A stretch of 64,000 nt of DNA from Ruminococcaceae bacterium UBA6845 (lineage in GTDB: Bacteria > Bacillota > Clostridia > Oscillospirales > Acutalibacteraceae): positions 1 through 64,000 of the forward strand of contig DKDP01000042.1 of the NCBI GenBank assembly GCA_002449395.1. The letters are read 5' to 3'. Position 1 is the first letter of the stretch. Each line of letters begins with the position of its first letter. Positions 40,842 through 48,802 of the stretch are shown piece after piece. The notes beneath the pieces were generated by a model. The model did no database searches, was not told the origin of the DNA, and saw only the letters and a list, made by a program, of their open reading frames with translations. A program made the translations under genes and the position numbers.

Positions 40842-41272
40842 TTAAAATCAACTCCCTCAATTTCAATAATTCTTTCGTTTTCCTTTTCACCGGGTTTAAA
40901 CGTAACTTTAATACTGTTCTCCGGCAAGGCATTTTCAATGTTTTCGCTCCACTCAACAGCAAGTATTCCGCCGTAGTCAAGGTAATCAAAAAAACCCGTC
41001 GAGTAAAGATCGTCCCAGCTTTCAATACGATACATATCGAAGTGATAAAGCGTGTTACTCTTTCCTCTGTATTCGTGCACAAGAGCAAAGGTCGGACTGC
41101 TGACTTCCTTTTCATCAATGCCGAGTCCACGTGCAAGTCCGTGAGTAAAGGTTGTTTTACCCATACCCATTGAGCCGAAGTAAGCAACGACATCACCGCA
41201 CTTGAGCTTTTTGCCGAGCTTCTCCCCTATCTCATAGGTTTCCTCAACGTTATGGCTGTAATAAACACACAA
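40838..41272 (-). CDS. tsaE: tRNA t6A biosynthesis ATPase TsaE
   Basis: About 144 residues from a TTG start eight bases after GGAGG. TsaE is a P-loop ATPase of the t6A complex: the N-terminal YYSHNVEETYEIGEKLGKKL, Walker A GSMGMGKTTFTHGLARGLGI, SPTFALVHEY and the AVEWSEN motif near the end. A longer reading to 41302 would put the start inside the TATAAT-containing promoter region (41296-41291). Operon head of tsaE-tsaB-rpiB-upp, separated from hydG upstream by 69 bases. Confidence 0.93.
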   Translation of the reverse strand: MCVYYSHNVEETYEIGEKLGKKLKCGDVVAYFGSMGMGKTTFTHGLARGLGIDEKEVSSPTFALVHEYRGKSNTLYHFDMYRIESWDDLYSTGFFDYLDYGGILAVEWSENIENALPENSIKVTFKPGEKENERIIEIEGVDFK

Positions 41273-41341
41273 AAATATCACCTCCGTGATATTATAACAC
41301 ATTTTTTCGTGTTGTAAATATCCGAAGATGATATTTAATTG

Positions 41342-42790
41342 TCAGAATCTGAAGTCACGTCTGTTCGAGGACTTTATAGCCTCAATATTCTGACGTGCGA
41401 TCTCTCTGACCTTTTCTTTTGGAATTTTTTCAAGCTCACGGTCAATCATTTCAAAGCCTATCTTCTTCGTTTCGTCCGAAGCATAGTCGATAAGATACTC
41501 CGTAAGCGTCATAAGTGCATTTGGATGGCAGCAATTAAGAATCTGTCCGTTTTTGCAAAGGCTCATAAATCTGTCACCGGTTCTGCCCTCACGGTAGCAA
41601 GCTGTGCAGAATGAAGGAATATGATCCTTTTCCATAAGCCAGCGAACAACCTCGTCAAGCGTTCTCTGATCGGAAACGTCGAACTGCTCGGAATCGTGAG
41701 GACGTTCCTCCTCGCAATAACCGCCGACAGATGTTCTCGATGCGCCGCTGATCTGCGAAATACCGTAGTCAAGAACCTTGCCTCTTACGGCTTCACTTTC
41801 ACGAGTGGAAATAATCATTCCCGTGTAAGGAACAGCGATACGGATGCAGGCAATGATCTTTGCAAACATATCGTCTGCAAGGCTGTTGTCGAATACATCC
41901 GGATCAATATCATCGGCGTGCTTAACTCTCGGAACACTGATAGTGTGCGGTCCGACGCCGTGAACGGCTTCAAGATGCTCTGCGTGCATCAGAAGTCCGG
42001 CAAATTCGTATTTATAACCCTCAAGACCGAACAGAACGCCGAGACCGACATCATCAATGCCGCCCTCCATAGCTCTGTCCATAGCCTCGGTATGGTAATC
42101 GTAATCGTGCTTTGGTCCCTTCGGGTGAAGCTCAAGATAGCTCTTCTTGTTATATGTCTCCTGAAAGAGAATATACGTGCCGATGCCTGCTTCCTTGAGC
42201 TTTCTGTAATTCTCAACCGTTGTTGCGGCAATATTTACGTTGACACGGCGGATATCACCGTTCTTGTGATGAACGGAATAAATTGTTTTAATGCAATCAA
42301 GGATGTACTCAATCGGATTGTTGACGGGATCCTCGCCTGCTTCAATAGCAAGTCGCTTATGACCCATATCCTGAAGAGCGATAACCTCGTTGCGAACCTC
42401 TTCCTGAGTGAGCTTTTTCCTTGCAATATGCTTATTCTTATAGTGATAAGGGCAGTAGACACAGCCGTTAACGCAATAGTTTGAAAGATAAAGCGGAGCA
42501 AACATAACGATTCTGTTGCCGTAAAATGCGAGCTTGATCTCGTTAGCGAGCTTGTACATTTCCTCAACCTTTTCGGGAATATCACAGGCGAGAAGAACCG
42601 ATGCTTCCCTGTGAGTAAGTCCTGCGCAGGTAACTCCGTGGTCGTTCTTTTTCGGACGTGCCTTTTCAAGCAATGAGTCAATAAGCTCAACATTGTGCTT
42701 GTTCTTTTCGGCGTATTCAATTGTTTCAAGGATTTCCTCGTGGTTGATGAACTCCTCGGCTTTAAGTGATTTAGGGTTGTAAACTGCCAT
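41342..42790 (-). CDS. hydG: [FeFe]-hydrogenase maturase HydG (radical SAM tyrosine lyase)
   Basis: 482 residues. HydG cleaves tyrosine to make the CO and CN ligands of the hydrogenase H-cluster. The radical SAM cluster is C-x3-C-x2-C at Cys106, Cys110 and Cys113 (SNYCVNGCVYCPYH); the C-terminal auxiliary cluster is in CTACYREG...CKNGQILNCC. KPxLxxEx-type residues of the TIM barrel, GEDPVNNPI and the GVGPHTISVPRVKHADD block match HydG and not ThiH. hydE, hydF and hydrogenase genes are not in the window. Marks the organism as a hydrogen-metabolising anaerobe. Confidence 0.93.
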   Translation of the reverse strand: MAVYNPKSLKAEEFINHEEILETIEYAEKNKHNVELIDSLLEKARPKKNDHGVTCAGLTHREASVLLACDIPEKVEEMYKLANEIKLAFYGNRIVMFAPLYLSNYCVNGCVYCPYHYKNKHIARKKLTQEEVRNEVIALQDMGHKRLAIEAGEDPVNNPIEYILDCIKTIYSVHHKNGDIRRVNVNIAATTVENYRKLKEAGIGTYILFQETYNKKSYLELHPKGPKHDYDYHTEAMDRAMEGGIDDVGLGVLFGLEGYKYEFAGLLMHAEHLEAVHGVGPHTISVPRVKHADDIDPDVFDNSLADDMFAKIIACIRIAVPYTGMIISTRESEAVRGKVLDYGISQISGASRTSVGGYCEEERPHDSEQFDVSDQRTLDEVVRWLMEKDHIPSFCTACYREGRTGDRFMSLCKNGQILNCCHPNALMTLTEYLIDYASDETKKIGFEMIDRELEKIPKEKVREIARQNIEAIKSSNRRDFRF

Positions 42791-42880
42791 AATAATTTCC
42801 TTTCCTTCAAGTCAGATTAACTTTCTTTCAGATGTTTTGTCGCTTTAGAAAATGTAAGCATTGAGCTGTTTGCAAAATAT

Positions 42881-43010
42881 TAGCGGCCGCCCTCTTGAGG
42901 GAGGTGGCTTCGGCGGATTGCGCCGAAGTCGGAGGGAGTTTTAATCTGATGAGACCTTACTCCCTCAGTCGGCTATGCCGACAGCTCCCCCGGAGGAGGA
43001 GCCCACGCTA
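42881..43010. repeat. MITE-like palindromic intergenic element
   Basis: About 130 bp of GC-rich, inverted-repeat sequence in an AT-rich intergenic region. It begins TAGCGGCCGCC and ends CCCACGCTA; the two outermost TA pairs look like a target duplication. The inner arms GGAGGGAGT (42931-42939) and ACTCCCTCA (42959-42967) pair, and each half has its own hairpin (CTTCGGCG..CGCCGAAG; TCGGCTATGCCGA). Similar 'ACTCCCTCAGTC...CTCCC' repeats are frequent in gut Clostridia. No ORF inside. The rest of the 442-bp gap (42791-43232) holds only the rodA promoter. Confidence 0.75.
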
Positions 43011-43175
43011 AATAAAGGAACAAAACTTTTCAAAATAAAACCGCATCCTCACGGAATACGGCAAAATCGCACAAAACGGTTCTTTCGCTTTAAATAATTT
43101 CAGCGTCAGGGCGTTTCGCAATATTCTTTTATTTTATTTAATTATATCACTTATATATAAAATGTCAAATAAAAC

Positions 43176-43204
43176 TTGAAAAATCGACCCGATACATATA
43201 TAAT
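43176..43204 (+). promoter_or_regulatory. Promoter of rodA-like gene
   Basis: TTGAAA (43176-43181), 17-bp spacer, TATAAT (43199-43204), followed by GGAGGTGA and ATG. Confidence 0.85.
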
Positions 43205-43232
43205 AAATAAAGTCCCTTTCGGAGGTGAAAGA

Positions 43233-44429
43233 ATGGGAAAAGTTATATATTGGTTTAAAGACTTTTTTAAGGGAACGGATAAAATTCTTCTCGGGCTCTG
43301 TATGATTCTTTCCGCAATCGGTACGGTTATGGTATACAGTGCAACAAGAATCAATCTTACTGAGGATCAGGTTATCTCACGTGACGCAAAGACTATGTTT
43401 CTTGCCGTTGTGATGGGTATCTGCGTTTCCCTTGTTATATCGTATTTTGACTATGAGGCGGTCGCAAGGCTATGGCCGATTATTGCGATTGTCTGTCTGG
43501 GCTTGATGCTGTCGCTGTTCGTTATCGGAAGCTCGCCCGAGGGTCGTGACGACGCTATTTCCTGGATTAAGCTCGGCAGTTTTTACTTTCAGCCGTCCGA
43601 GCTTTTGAAAATCGGATTTATAATCACATTTTCCGTCCATCTCGACACGGTCGGCAGTGAGATCAACAAACTCAAGAACGTTATCTTGCTTGGAATCCAC
43701 GCTATGATTGCTGTCGGACTTGTTGTTCTTACGGGTGATATGGGTTCTGCGCTTGTATTTATGTTTATCACAATCGGTATGCTGTTTATGGCAGGCTTAC
43801 AGCTTCGTTACTTCCTTTTCGGAATCGGAGCGATCGGACTTCTTGCTCCGATTGCGTGGTTCGAGGTTCTTTCCGATTTTCAGAAGCAGCGATTTATGGC
43901 GATTTATTCGCCCTCATCACTTACCGAGGCAACATACAACGAAGTTATTTTCCAGCAGGAACGCGGAATGAATGCTATCAGCTCCGGCGGAGCCTTCGGT
44001 GCCGGACTTTTTAACGGAACCTACACCCAGAACGGACTTGTTCCCGAGAGCGAAAACGATATGATCTTCAGCGTTGTCGGCGAGGAGCTCGGATTTGTCG
44101 GCGCATTGGTTGTGCTCGGACTTTTGCTTGCAATTGCAATAAAAATCCTTTTTGTCGGCAAGAAAGCCGTTTCGGTTACAGGTAAGCTGATCTGCTGTGC
44201 AGTTGCGGTTATGATAATCACTCAGGTTGTCGTCAACGTCGGTATGTGCCTTAAGCTGCTGCCCGTTGTCGGAATTACTCTTCCGTTTATGAGCGCCGGA
44301 GGTTCGTCGAACCTGTGTATTTACATCGCTATCGGAATGGTGCTCAGCGTTTATCGTTCATCTCAGTTCAGAGAACCGATTGAATTTAAGTACGGTAAGC
44401 TGTTTACTCCTTTTTCACAGACATATTGA
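43233..44429 (+). CDS. rodA: FtsW/RodA/SpoVE family peptidoglycan glycosyltransferase
   Basis: 398 residues from ATG 43233 (GGAGGTGA five bases upstream), about ten transmembrane helices. SEDS features are GTVMVYSATR in the first helix, SWIKLGSFYFQPSELLKIG with the conserved catalytic Asp region (VVLTGDMGSALVFMFI), the YNEVIFQQERGMNAISSGG extracellular loop, and SENDMIFSVVGEELGFVGA plus the late GITLPFMSAGGSSNLCIYI. It polymerises lipid II with a partner PBP. Assignment to RodA over FtsW or SpoVE is uncertain since no neighbour helps. Terminator follows. Confidence 0.9.
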   Translation: MGKVIYWFKDFFKGTDKILLGLCMILSAIGTVMVYSATRINLTEDQVISRDAKTMFLAVVMGICVSLVISYFDYEAVARLWPIIAIVCLGLMLSLFVIGSSPEGRDDAISWIKLGSFYFQPSELLKIGFIITFSVHLDTVGSEINKLKNVILLGIHAMIAVGLVVLTGDMGSALVFMFITIGMLFMAGLQLRYFLFGIGAIGLLAPIAWFEVLSDFQKQRFMAIYSPSSLTEATYNEVIFQQERGMNAISSGGAFGAGLFNGTYTQNGLVPESENDMIFSVVGEELGFVGALVVLGLLLAIAIKILFVGKKAVSVTGKLICCAVAVMIITQVVVNVGMCLKLLPVVGITLPFMSAGGSSNLCIYIAIGMVLSVYRSSQFREPIEFKYGKLFTPFSQTY

Positions 44430-44439
44430 GACAAGCAAC

Positions 44440-44470
44440 AAGCCTCCCGAAATGGGAGGCTTAATTTTTT
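44440..44470. terminator. Bidirectional terminator between rodA and DUF2804 genes
   Basis: Perfect nine-base stem AAGCCTCCC / GGGAGGCTT with loop GAAAT and flanking AATTTTTT on the plus strand; the 3' edge overlaps the last codons region of the convergent gene. Confidence 0.88.
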
Positions 44471-45521
44471 ACCACTTGTTATGTACTCTCTCTGCAAATA
44501 CAACCTTGTCTTTAACCTCAATAACCGTTCCGTCATCAAGAATCGCTTTGCCCGAAAGTTTGCCGAAAACCTGATGCGGAAGCATACAAATCAGCTTAAC
44601 GTCAAGCGGTGCGACACGGTCAATAATCGGTTCAAAGTTCATTTCAAATCTTCCGTCATTACTTGTAAATGTCCACGGCTCGGTATAATAATATTCACTG
44701 TTTCTGTACGGAATATGGAACTCGACCTGATCGAGCTTGTGTGATTTTCCGTTGTAGAAAAGCATATTTTCACTTGCCGCCGAGGTATCTCCGAAGCCGT
44801 AACCGATATTAAATCCGAAGCGGCTGCCGTCGTCAAGAATCATCTGACCGCTGCCCCAGTACCAGGTGTTGTCGTATGTCCAGACTCCCCTGCCCCAGTC
44901 AAGCGTTGCAAGCGACTGATTCTCCTCATTGAAAGTCCAGTGAAGATCGCCGAAACTCATTTTTCCGTTTGCACGCATACAGTTGATCTTTTGATTATAG
45001 TAGAAGTGCTTATCCTTATCAAACGGCGTTGCGATAACCATACTTTCTTCCGGGATATCGGTCAGCGTTACATCAAATGTCAGGAGCTTACCCGAATTGC
45101 AGTAGTTACCGTATGTTCCGTAAAGGCGGCGTGTTTTTCCGTCGTTTTTAAACGTCATATCGCAGGTGCCGACCTTGGCGTGAATATCACCTTTTTCACT
45201 TGTTGCGGGAAGATTCATCTTACCCATCGGGAAAGCGCCGATTTCGCTGTCGTTCATCTGGAACGGTTTTTCGCCGAATCCCATAAGTGAAATGCTCAGG
45301 CAGCTTACATAACCGCTGTCGGAAATTGTGAGGCACAGTCCGCAATCCTGATTGCCGATATAATAGTAGTCCCATTCCTTGATTCTGAACTTAGGAGCTT
45401 TGATATCGTTTCTGCTGTACTCCCAGTAGAGCTTTTTTGCAAAGCCCGGTTCGGTAATATTACCGTTTGCGTTGAGCAGTTTCTGCTTGGAAGTTATCTC
45501 GTGCTGTGTAAACTCTGACAT
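44469..45521 (-). CDS. DUF2804 family protein, sugar-uptake operon
   Basis: 350 residues, function unknown, cytoplasmic by absence of a signal peptide. The repeated Trp/Tyr/Gly-rich beta-strand patterns (KEWDYYYIGNQDCGLCLTIS, GKMSFGDLHWTFNEENQ, LDWGRGVWTYDNTWYWGS) and the Asp-containing WGRG motif fit DUF2804, which resembles AttH-type lipocalin-like proteins. It follows a ChbG-type deacetylase by 13 bases, and the MFS sugar symporter lies upstream, so it probably acts on the imported compound or a derived lipid. No catalytic residues can be named with confidence. Confidence 0.75.
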   Translation of the reverse strand: MSEFTQHEITSKQKLLNANGNITEPGFAKKLYWEYSRNDIKAPKFRIKEWDYYYIGNQDCGLCLTISDSGYVSCLSISLMGFGEKPFQMNDSEIGAFPMGKMNLPATSEKGDIHAKVGTCDMTFKNDGKTRRLYGTYGNYCNSGKLLTFDVTLTDIPEESMVIATPFDKDKHFYYNQKINCMRANGKMSFGDLHWTFNEENQSLATLDWGRGVWTYDNTWYWGSGQMILDDGSRFGFNIGYGFGDTSAASENMLFYNGKSHKLDQVEFHIPYRNSEYYYTEPWTFTSNDGRFEMNFEPIIDRVAPLDVKLICMLPHQVFGKLSGKAILDDGTVIEVKDKVVFAERVHNKW

Positions 45522-45534
45522 AGCTATCCCCTCT

Positions 45535-46434
45535 TTATTTTTTCATTTCTGCAAGATCTCTGTAATTTATCAGTTTGAATCCGAGCGACTCAATATACTG
45601 TTTCGTCTGCGGATCCTTGAGCAGCTTGTATTCCCATTCACGTCTGAACCAAACTCCAGACGCACCCTTTAAGTCCTCGGACGGAAGAGACGGGTGCATA
45701 TAGGTTTCGGTCACTGCGCCGTCAGGAAATGTTTTATAAAGCTCGAATATGTATTCCTTAAAATTCTCATAGCTGTCGCTTTGAGGACCGCTCCATTCAT
45801 TCGGAATGAGGTAGTCGGGAATCGCAACGTGCAGCGCTTTTGCCTGCTCAACAACATTGCTCAAAAGACCGAGTACGACATTCTTGTCAACCTGAATATC
45901 AAGCATTGAGTTTGAGAACTGTTCGTCTGCAAGATTTGCGGGAAAACGGAACGGAAGTCCGTATTCCGAAGCAACTTTGAATGCGACGTTGAGAAGCTCA
46001 AAACGTCCCGTCGCAACGCCATAGATTGAGCCCATATGATTGTCGATATGCGATGGATTAAGTCCGAGCTTTTTAAGAAGTTCGATCTGTGCCACAGCCT
46101 CGGCATAGACCTCATCAAGGTTGGCGTGCTTTTCAAAATCATCGCTCTCGTGGTGCATATAGCCGTACTCGTCACGGAGACTTTCCGTGTCGTTGTGCGC
46201 CACGGGACCCCATCTGTAACTGCTCCATTCGTTGGTAAATGTCCAGTGAACGCCGATGCAAAGCTCGGGATTCTCCTTTGCAAATTTAACGGCATTCGGT
46301 GCCCACGGGCAGGGAGCCATAATTGTCGATGAGGTCAGTGCACTGTCGGGATCCTTGAGAAGATCAAAGATCGCAAGGTTTGCGCCTCTGAATGAACCGA
46401 AATCATCGGCATTGATTATCATATATTTTGACAT
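45535..46434 (-). CDS. ChbG/YdjC-family carbohydrate deacetylase
   Basis: 299 residues. YdjC-fold metal-dependent deacetylase acting on N-acetylated sugars such as diacetylchitobiose or related glycans. Visible metal and catalytic motifs are NADDFGSF (residues ~8-15), GVHWTFTNEW and HIDNHMGSIYG. Relative to short ChbG proteins (~250 aa) it has a longer C-terminal half. It begins one base after the symporter stop and is followed by the DUF2804 gene. Substrate unknown; the operon suggests an imported N-acetylated oligosaccharide. Confidence 0.88.
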   Translation of the reverse strand: MSKYMIINADDFGSFRGANLAIFDLLKDPDSALTSSTIMAPCPWAPNAVKFAKENPELCIGVHWTFTNEWSSYRWGPVAHNDTESLRDEYGYMHHESDDFEKHANLDEVYAEAVAQIELLKKLGLNPSHIDNHMGSIYGVATGRFELLNVAFKVASEYGLPFRFPANLADEQFSNSMLDIQVDKNVVLGLLSNVVEQAKALHVAIPDYLIPNEWSGPQSDSYENFKEYIFELYKTFPDGAVTETYMHPSLPSEDLKGASGVWFRREWEYKLLKDPQTKQYIESLGFKLINYRDLAEMKK

Positions 46435-47940
46435 TTATTTCACTTCCTCTTTTGCCTTGTTTCTCTCGGCAATTTCGGCAACCATCTTCTGCTGTTTCTT
46501 CTCGGTTATATTATAGAAGAGCATCGGAATGATTGTTCCCGCCATACTGATTGCGCCGGTGAGAATAAGGACGTTCCAAAGAAGCTGTTTTCCCTCGGGA
46601 GTGATAGCCGGAGTAGCCTCGGGGTTGATTCCTGCCCAGCTGTATGAGAATACACCGACGAATGCGCCGACAGCCATACCGATTTTGTTGATAAGAGTCT
46701 GCATTGCAAAGCAAATACCCTCGGCTCTCTCGCCTGTTTTCCACTCGAGATAATCAACGGTATCGCCGATCATAGCGTAGGTGATAATATTGTTAACACC
46801 CTGCGGGATTCCTAAAAGAACAAGTCCGATTGCGTTAAATACGAGCTTCCACGGTGCATCGTAGCCGACAAAATACATTGCAAACATAACGACTGCGCCG
46901 AGAATGTGAACATAAATATATGCCCATTTCTTCGTGAATTTCTTTGTCATCCACGGAACAAGAATTGAAGCGACAAGGCCGCCGGGGACAATAAGCATTG
47001 TTATAAGGCTGAACAAGCCCTCGTTGTTAAGAACATATTTTGCGAAATAAAGTCCGCCCGTGTATGTGTAAACCGTTCTTGCGCCGCCGAGAACACCCGA
47101 CAAAACAACCAAAAGAAGCTGCTTGTTTTTGAAAAGGAGCTTAAGATTGTGTCCGAGTGACGGAGGTGCTTCTTTAGTAGTGAATCTCTCGGTGGTGTTT
47201 TTGAATCCGTAGTAGAACATCGGAATGGAAACAACTACAAGCACAAGAGCACAGATGAAATATGTCCACTTAAGCGTCTCGGCATTTTGTGCAATGTACT
47301 GCGGAAGAATATTTCCCTCGGCATCCTTGTATTTTGCGGTAACGGCACTTGTAATGATCGGCACACCGACGGTAACAAGACCGGCGCCGAGTGTGCAGAC
47401 AAGCCTTGCAAACGTAAGGATTTTGCCTCTGACAACGGTGTCGTTCGTCATACAGGTAGAAAGTCCCCAGTACGGAACGTCGGCAACAGTATAGACCATT
47501 GACCAAATGACATAAAGAACCGAAATAACGATGAACGATGTCTTTGACTTAGGCTCAAGGAAAGGACAGAAGCAAAGAACGGTCGTTATTGCGATCGGGA
47601 TAGCCATCCACTTGAGATACGGACGGCATTTGCCCCACTTAGTTCTTGTACGGTCAACGATCGAGCCCATAATCGGGTCGTTGAGAGCGTCGTAAATTCT
47701 TGTGAAAAGCATAAGGAATGCGACTGCCATTGCACCGGAAATCGTTTTAAAAACCGTTCCCTTTTCGACCGCACCTAAAAGGAGCGCATCGGTCATAAAC
47801 ACTGTAAGGAACGAACCGATAATTGTGCAGATAAAATTCTGACCGAAACCGGTGATACTGTATGCTATCGCCTCTTTCGGCTGAACGCCTACGCCCGGCG
47901 TCGTTCCGAAAAGCGAATGCCAGAAATTCTTTTTAGCCAT
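46435..47940 (-). CDS. GPH-family sugar:cation symporter (MFS)
   Basis: 501 residues from ATG 47940 (AGAGG seven bases upstream; a longer frame to 47976 would start in an operator-like repeat). Twelve hydrophobic helices. The glycoside-pentoside-hexuronide signature is present: DALNDPIMGSIVDRTRTKWGKCRPYL after helix 2, PYWGLSTCM, and GVNNIITYAMIGDTVDYLEWKTGERAEG in the second half. It brings a glycoside or uronide in with Na+ or H+. Heads a three-gene operon with a ChbG-type deacetylase and a DUF2804 protein. An operator-like palindrome lies 20 bases upstream. Confidence 0.9.
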   Translation of the reverse strand: MAKKNFWHSLFGTTPGVGVQPKEAIAYSITGFGQNFICTIIGSFLTVFMTDALLLGAVEKGTVFKTISGAMAVAFLMLFTRIYDALNDPIMGSIVDRTRTKWGKCRPYLKWMAIPIAITTVLCFCPFLEPKSKTSFIVISVLYVIWSMVYTVADVPYWGLSTCMTNDTVVRGKILTFARLVCTLGAGLVTVGVPIITSAVTAKYKDAEGNILPQYIAQNAETLKWTYFICALVLVVVSIPMFYYGFKNTTERFTTKEAPPSLGHNLKLLFKNKQLLLVVLSGVLGGARTVYTYTGGLYFAKYVLNNEGLFSLITMLIVPGGLVASILVPWMTKKFTKKWAYIYVHILGAVVMFAMYFVGYDAPWKLVFNAIGLVLLGIPQGVNNIITYAMIGDTVDYLEWKTGERAEGICFAMQTLINKIGMAVGAFVGVFSYSWAGINPEATPAITPEGKQLLWNVLILTGAISMAGTIIPMLFYNITEKKQQKMVAEIAERNKAKEEVK

Positions 47941-47959
47941 AAGACAACCTCTCTTTTTT

Positions 47960-47978
47960 ATGTGACTGCTGCTCACAT
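47960..47978 (-). promoter_or_regulatory. Operator-like palindrome upstream of symporter
   Basis: ATGTGA-CTGCTGC-TCACAT, six-base arms with a seven-base core. It resembles TGTGA-N6-TCACA (CRP type) but with one base more between arms, so a different dimeric regulator is likelier. Confidence 0.5.
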
Positions 47979-48030
47979 TTGATCTTACATAATTTTATCA
48001 CATTTTATGATCGGTTGTAAATTAAAAAAC

Positions 48031-48070
48031 AAAAAACCTACTTTTCATACAAAATTGAAGCAGGTTTTTT
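48031..48070 (-). terminator. Terminator downstream of spoIIR
   Basis: Stem AAAAAACCTGCTT / AAGTAGGTTTTTT on the minus strand (one C-A mismatch), 14-base loop, and T-rich 3' flank; about 60 bases after the spoIIR stop. The AT-rich region around it contains no ORF. Confidence 0.65.
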
Positions 48071-48130
48071 ATTATATATTACTAATGATTTTTGCAAAAT
48101 AATCCTTTTAAAACTGTTTATTTTAAACAA

Positions 48131-48748
48131 TTATTTCGTCTTGTCATAAATACTTTCTTTAATTGATTCATAAATTTCAATCACCTTAAATCTTGGCTCA
48201 TATTTCGGCTTGCTCTCAACAAGCCTTATCTCATCGCTTGAAAATACATTTTCGATTTCATCCTTTTTGTCTGCGGCAGGAACACACATCGGCGGAAACA
48301 TAACGCACCACCAGTTGTGTCCCTCTCCCGATCCGATTACGACACGCAAAGCGAGGTACCGACCTGCCGGCAAAGTAACACTTTCATAGGTTCTTGTGGT
48401 AAAATATTCATTTGAAAGAGTTATTTTTACGTCATAATCAACGCCCGAGTTCTTTATAAAATCCTTGGCTGAGTTTTCAAGGGCAGGAATCTTCGGCTCA
48501 ATTTTTTTGACGGCATTTTCGACATTAACACTTCCGTCAAAGATATCTTTTCCCTCTTCCAGTATAAAATCTCTTACTCTTATTTTAAGATTCTGATCAA
48601 CCGCCGAGTCGGAATTAGCGATAACGTGCAGCCTTAAAACATCGGAACGGATTTTTTCGGATGTTTTTGCAAATGAACAAATTGAAAAAACAATTGCAAC
48701 GGCTAAACCGACGGAAAGTGATATTCTTATTTTTCTCCAAAAAGACAT
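48131..48748 (-). CDS. spoIIR: Stage II sporulation protein R
   Basis: 205 residues. SpoIIR is made in the forespore under sigma-F and signals across the septum to activate SpoIIGA and thereby pro-sigma-E. An N-terminal hydrophobic segment (10-27) gives secretion or anchoring. The SpoIIR core shows RSDVLRLHVIANSDSAVDQNLKIRVRD (in part), LSNEYFTTRTYESVTLPAGRYLALRV and GSGEGHNWWCVMFPPMC. The start codon is in the 3' arm of an 11-bp hairpin and AAGGAG is mainly in its loop. Its place at the end of an unrelated operon is unusual. Terminator ~60 bases downstream. Confidence 0.92.
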   Translation of the reverse strand: MSFWRKIRISLSVGLAVAIVFSICSFAKTSEKIRSDVLRLHVIANSDSAVDQNLKIRVRDFILEEGKDIFDGSVNVENAVKKIEPKIPALENSAKDFIKNSGVDYDVKITLSNEYFTTRTYESVTLPAGRYLALRVVIGSGEGHNWWCVMFPPMCVPAADKKDEIENVFSSDEIRLVESKPKYEPRFKVIEIYESIKESIYDKTK

Positions 48749-48793
48749 ACAGTCAACTCCTTACTTTGTTTGCAAGTAAATTGTTGACTGTAT
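48747..48793 (-). promoter_or_regulatory. Start-codon hairpin of spoIIR
   Basis: Perfect eleven-base inverted repeat ATACAGTCAAC / GTTGACTGTAT around a 25-base loop; ATG of spoIIR overlaps the 3' arm, and a TCTTTTT run follows, so it could be a terminator for the WYL operon as well. Confidence 0.7.
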
Positions 48794-48802
48794 ATTTTTT
48801 AA

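Noticed and set aside
41621..42484. 287-codon plus-strand frame inside hydG
   Set aside because: Antisense to an unmistakable HydG; no ribosome site, composition reflects the reverse of a conserved protein.
47960..47978. CRP site upstream of the sugar symporter
   Set aside because: Arms match TGTGA/TCACA, but the core has seven bases and not six, and CRP-cAMP control is not typical of Clostridia; kept only as an unspecified operator.
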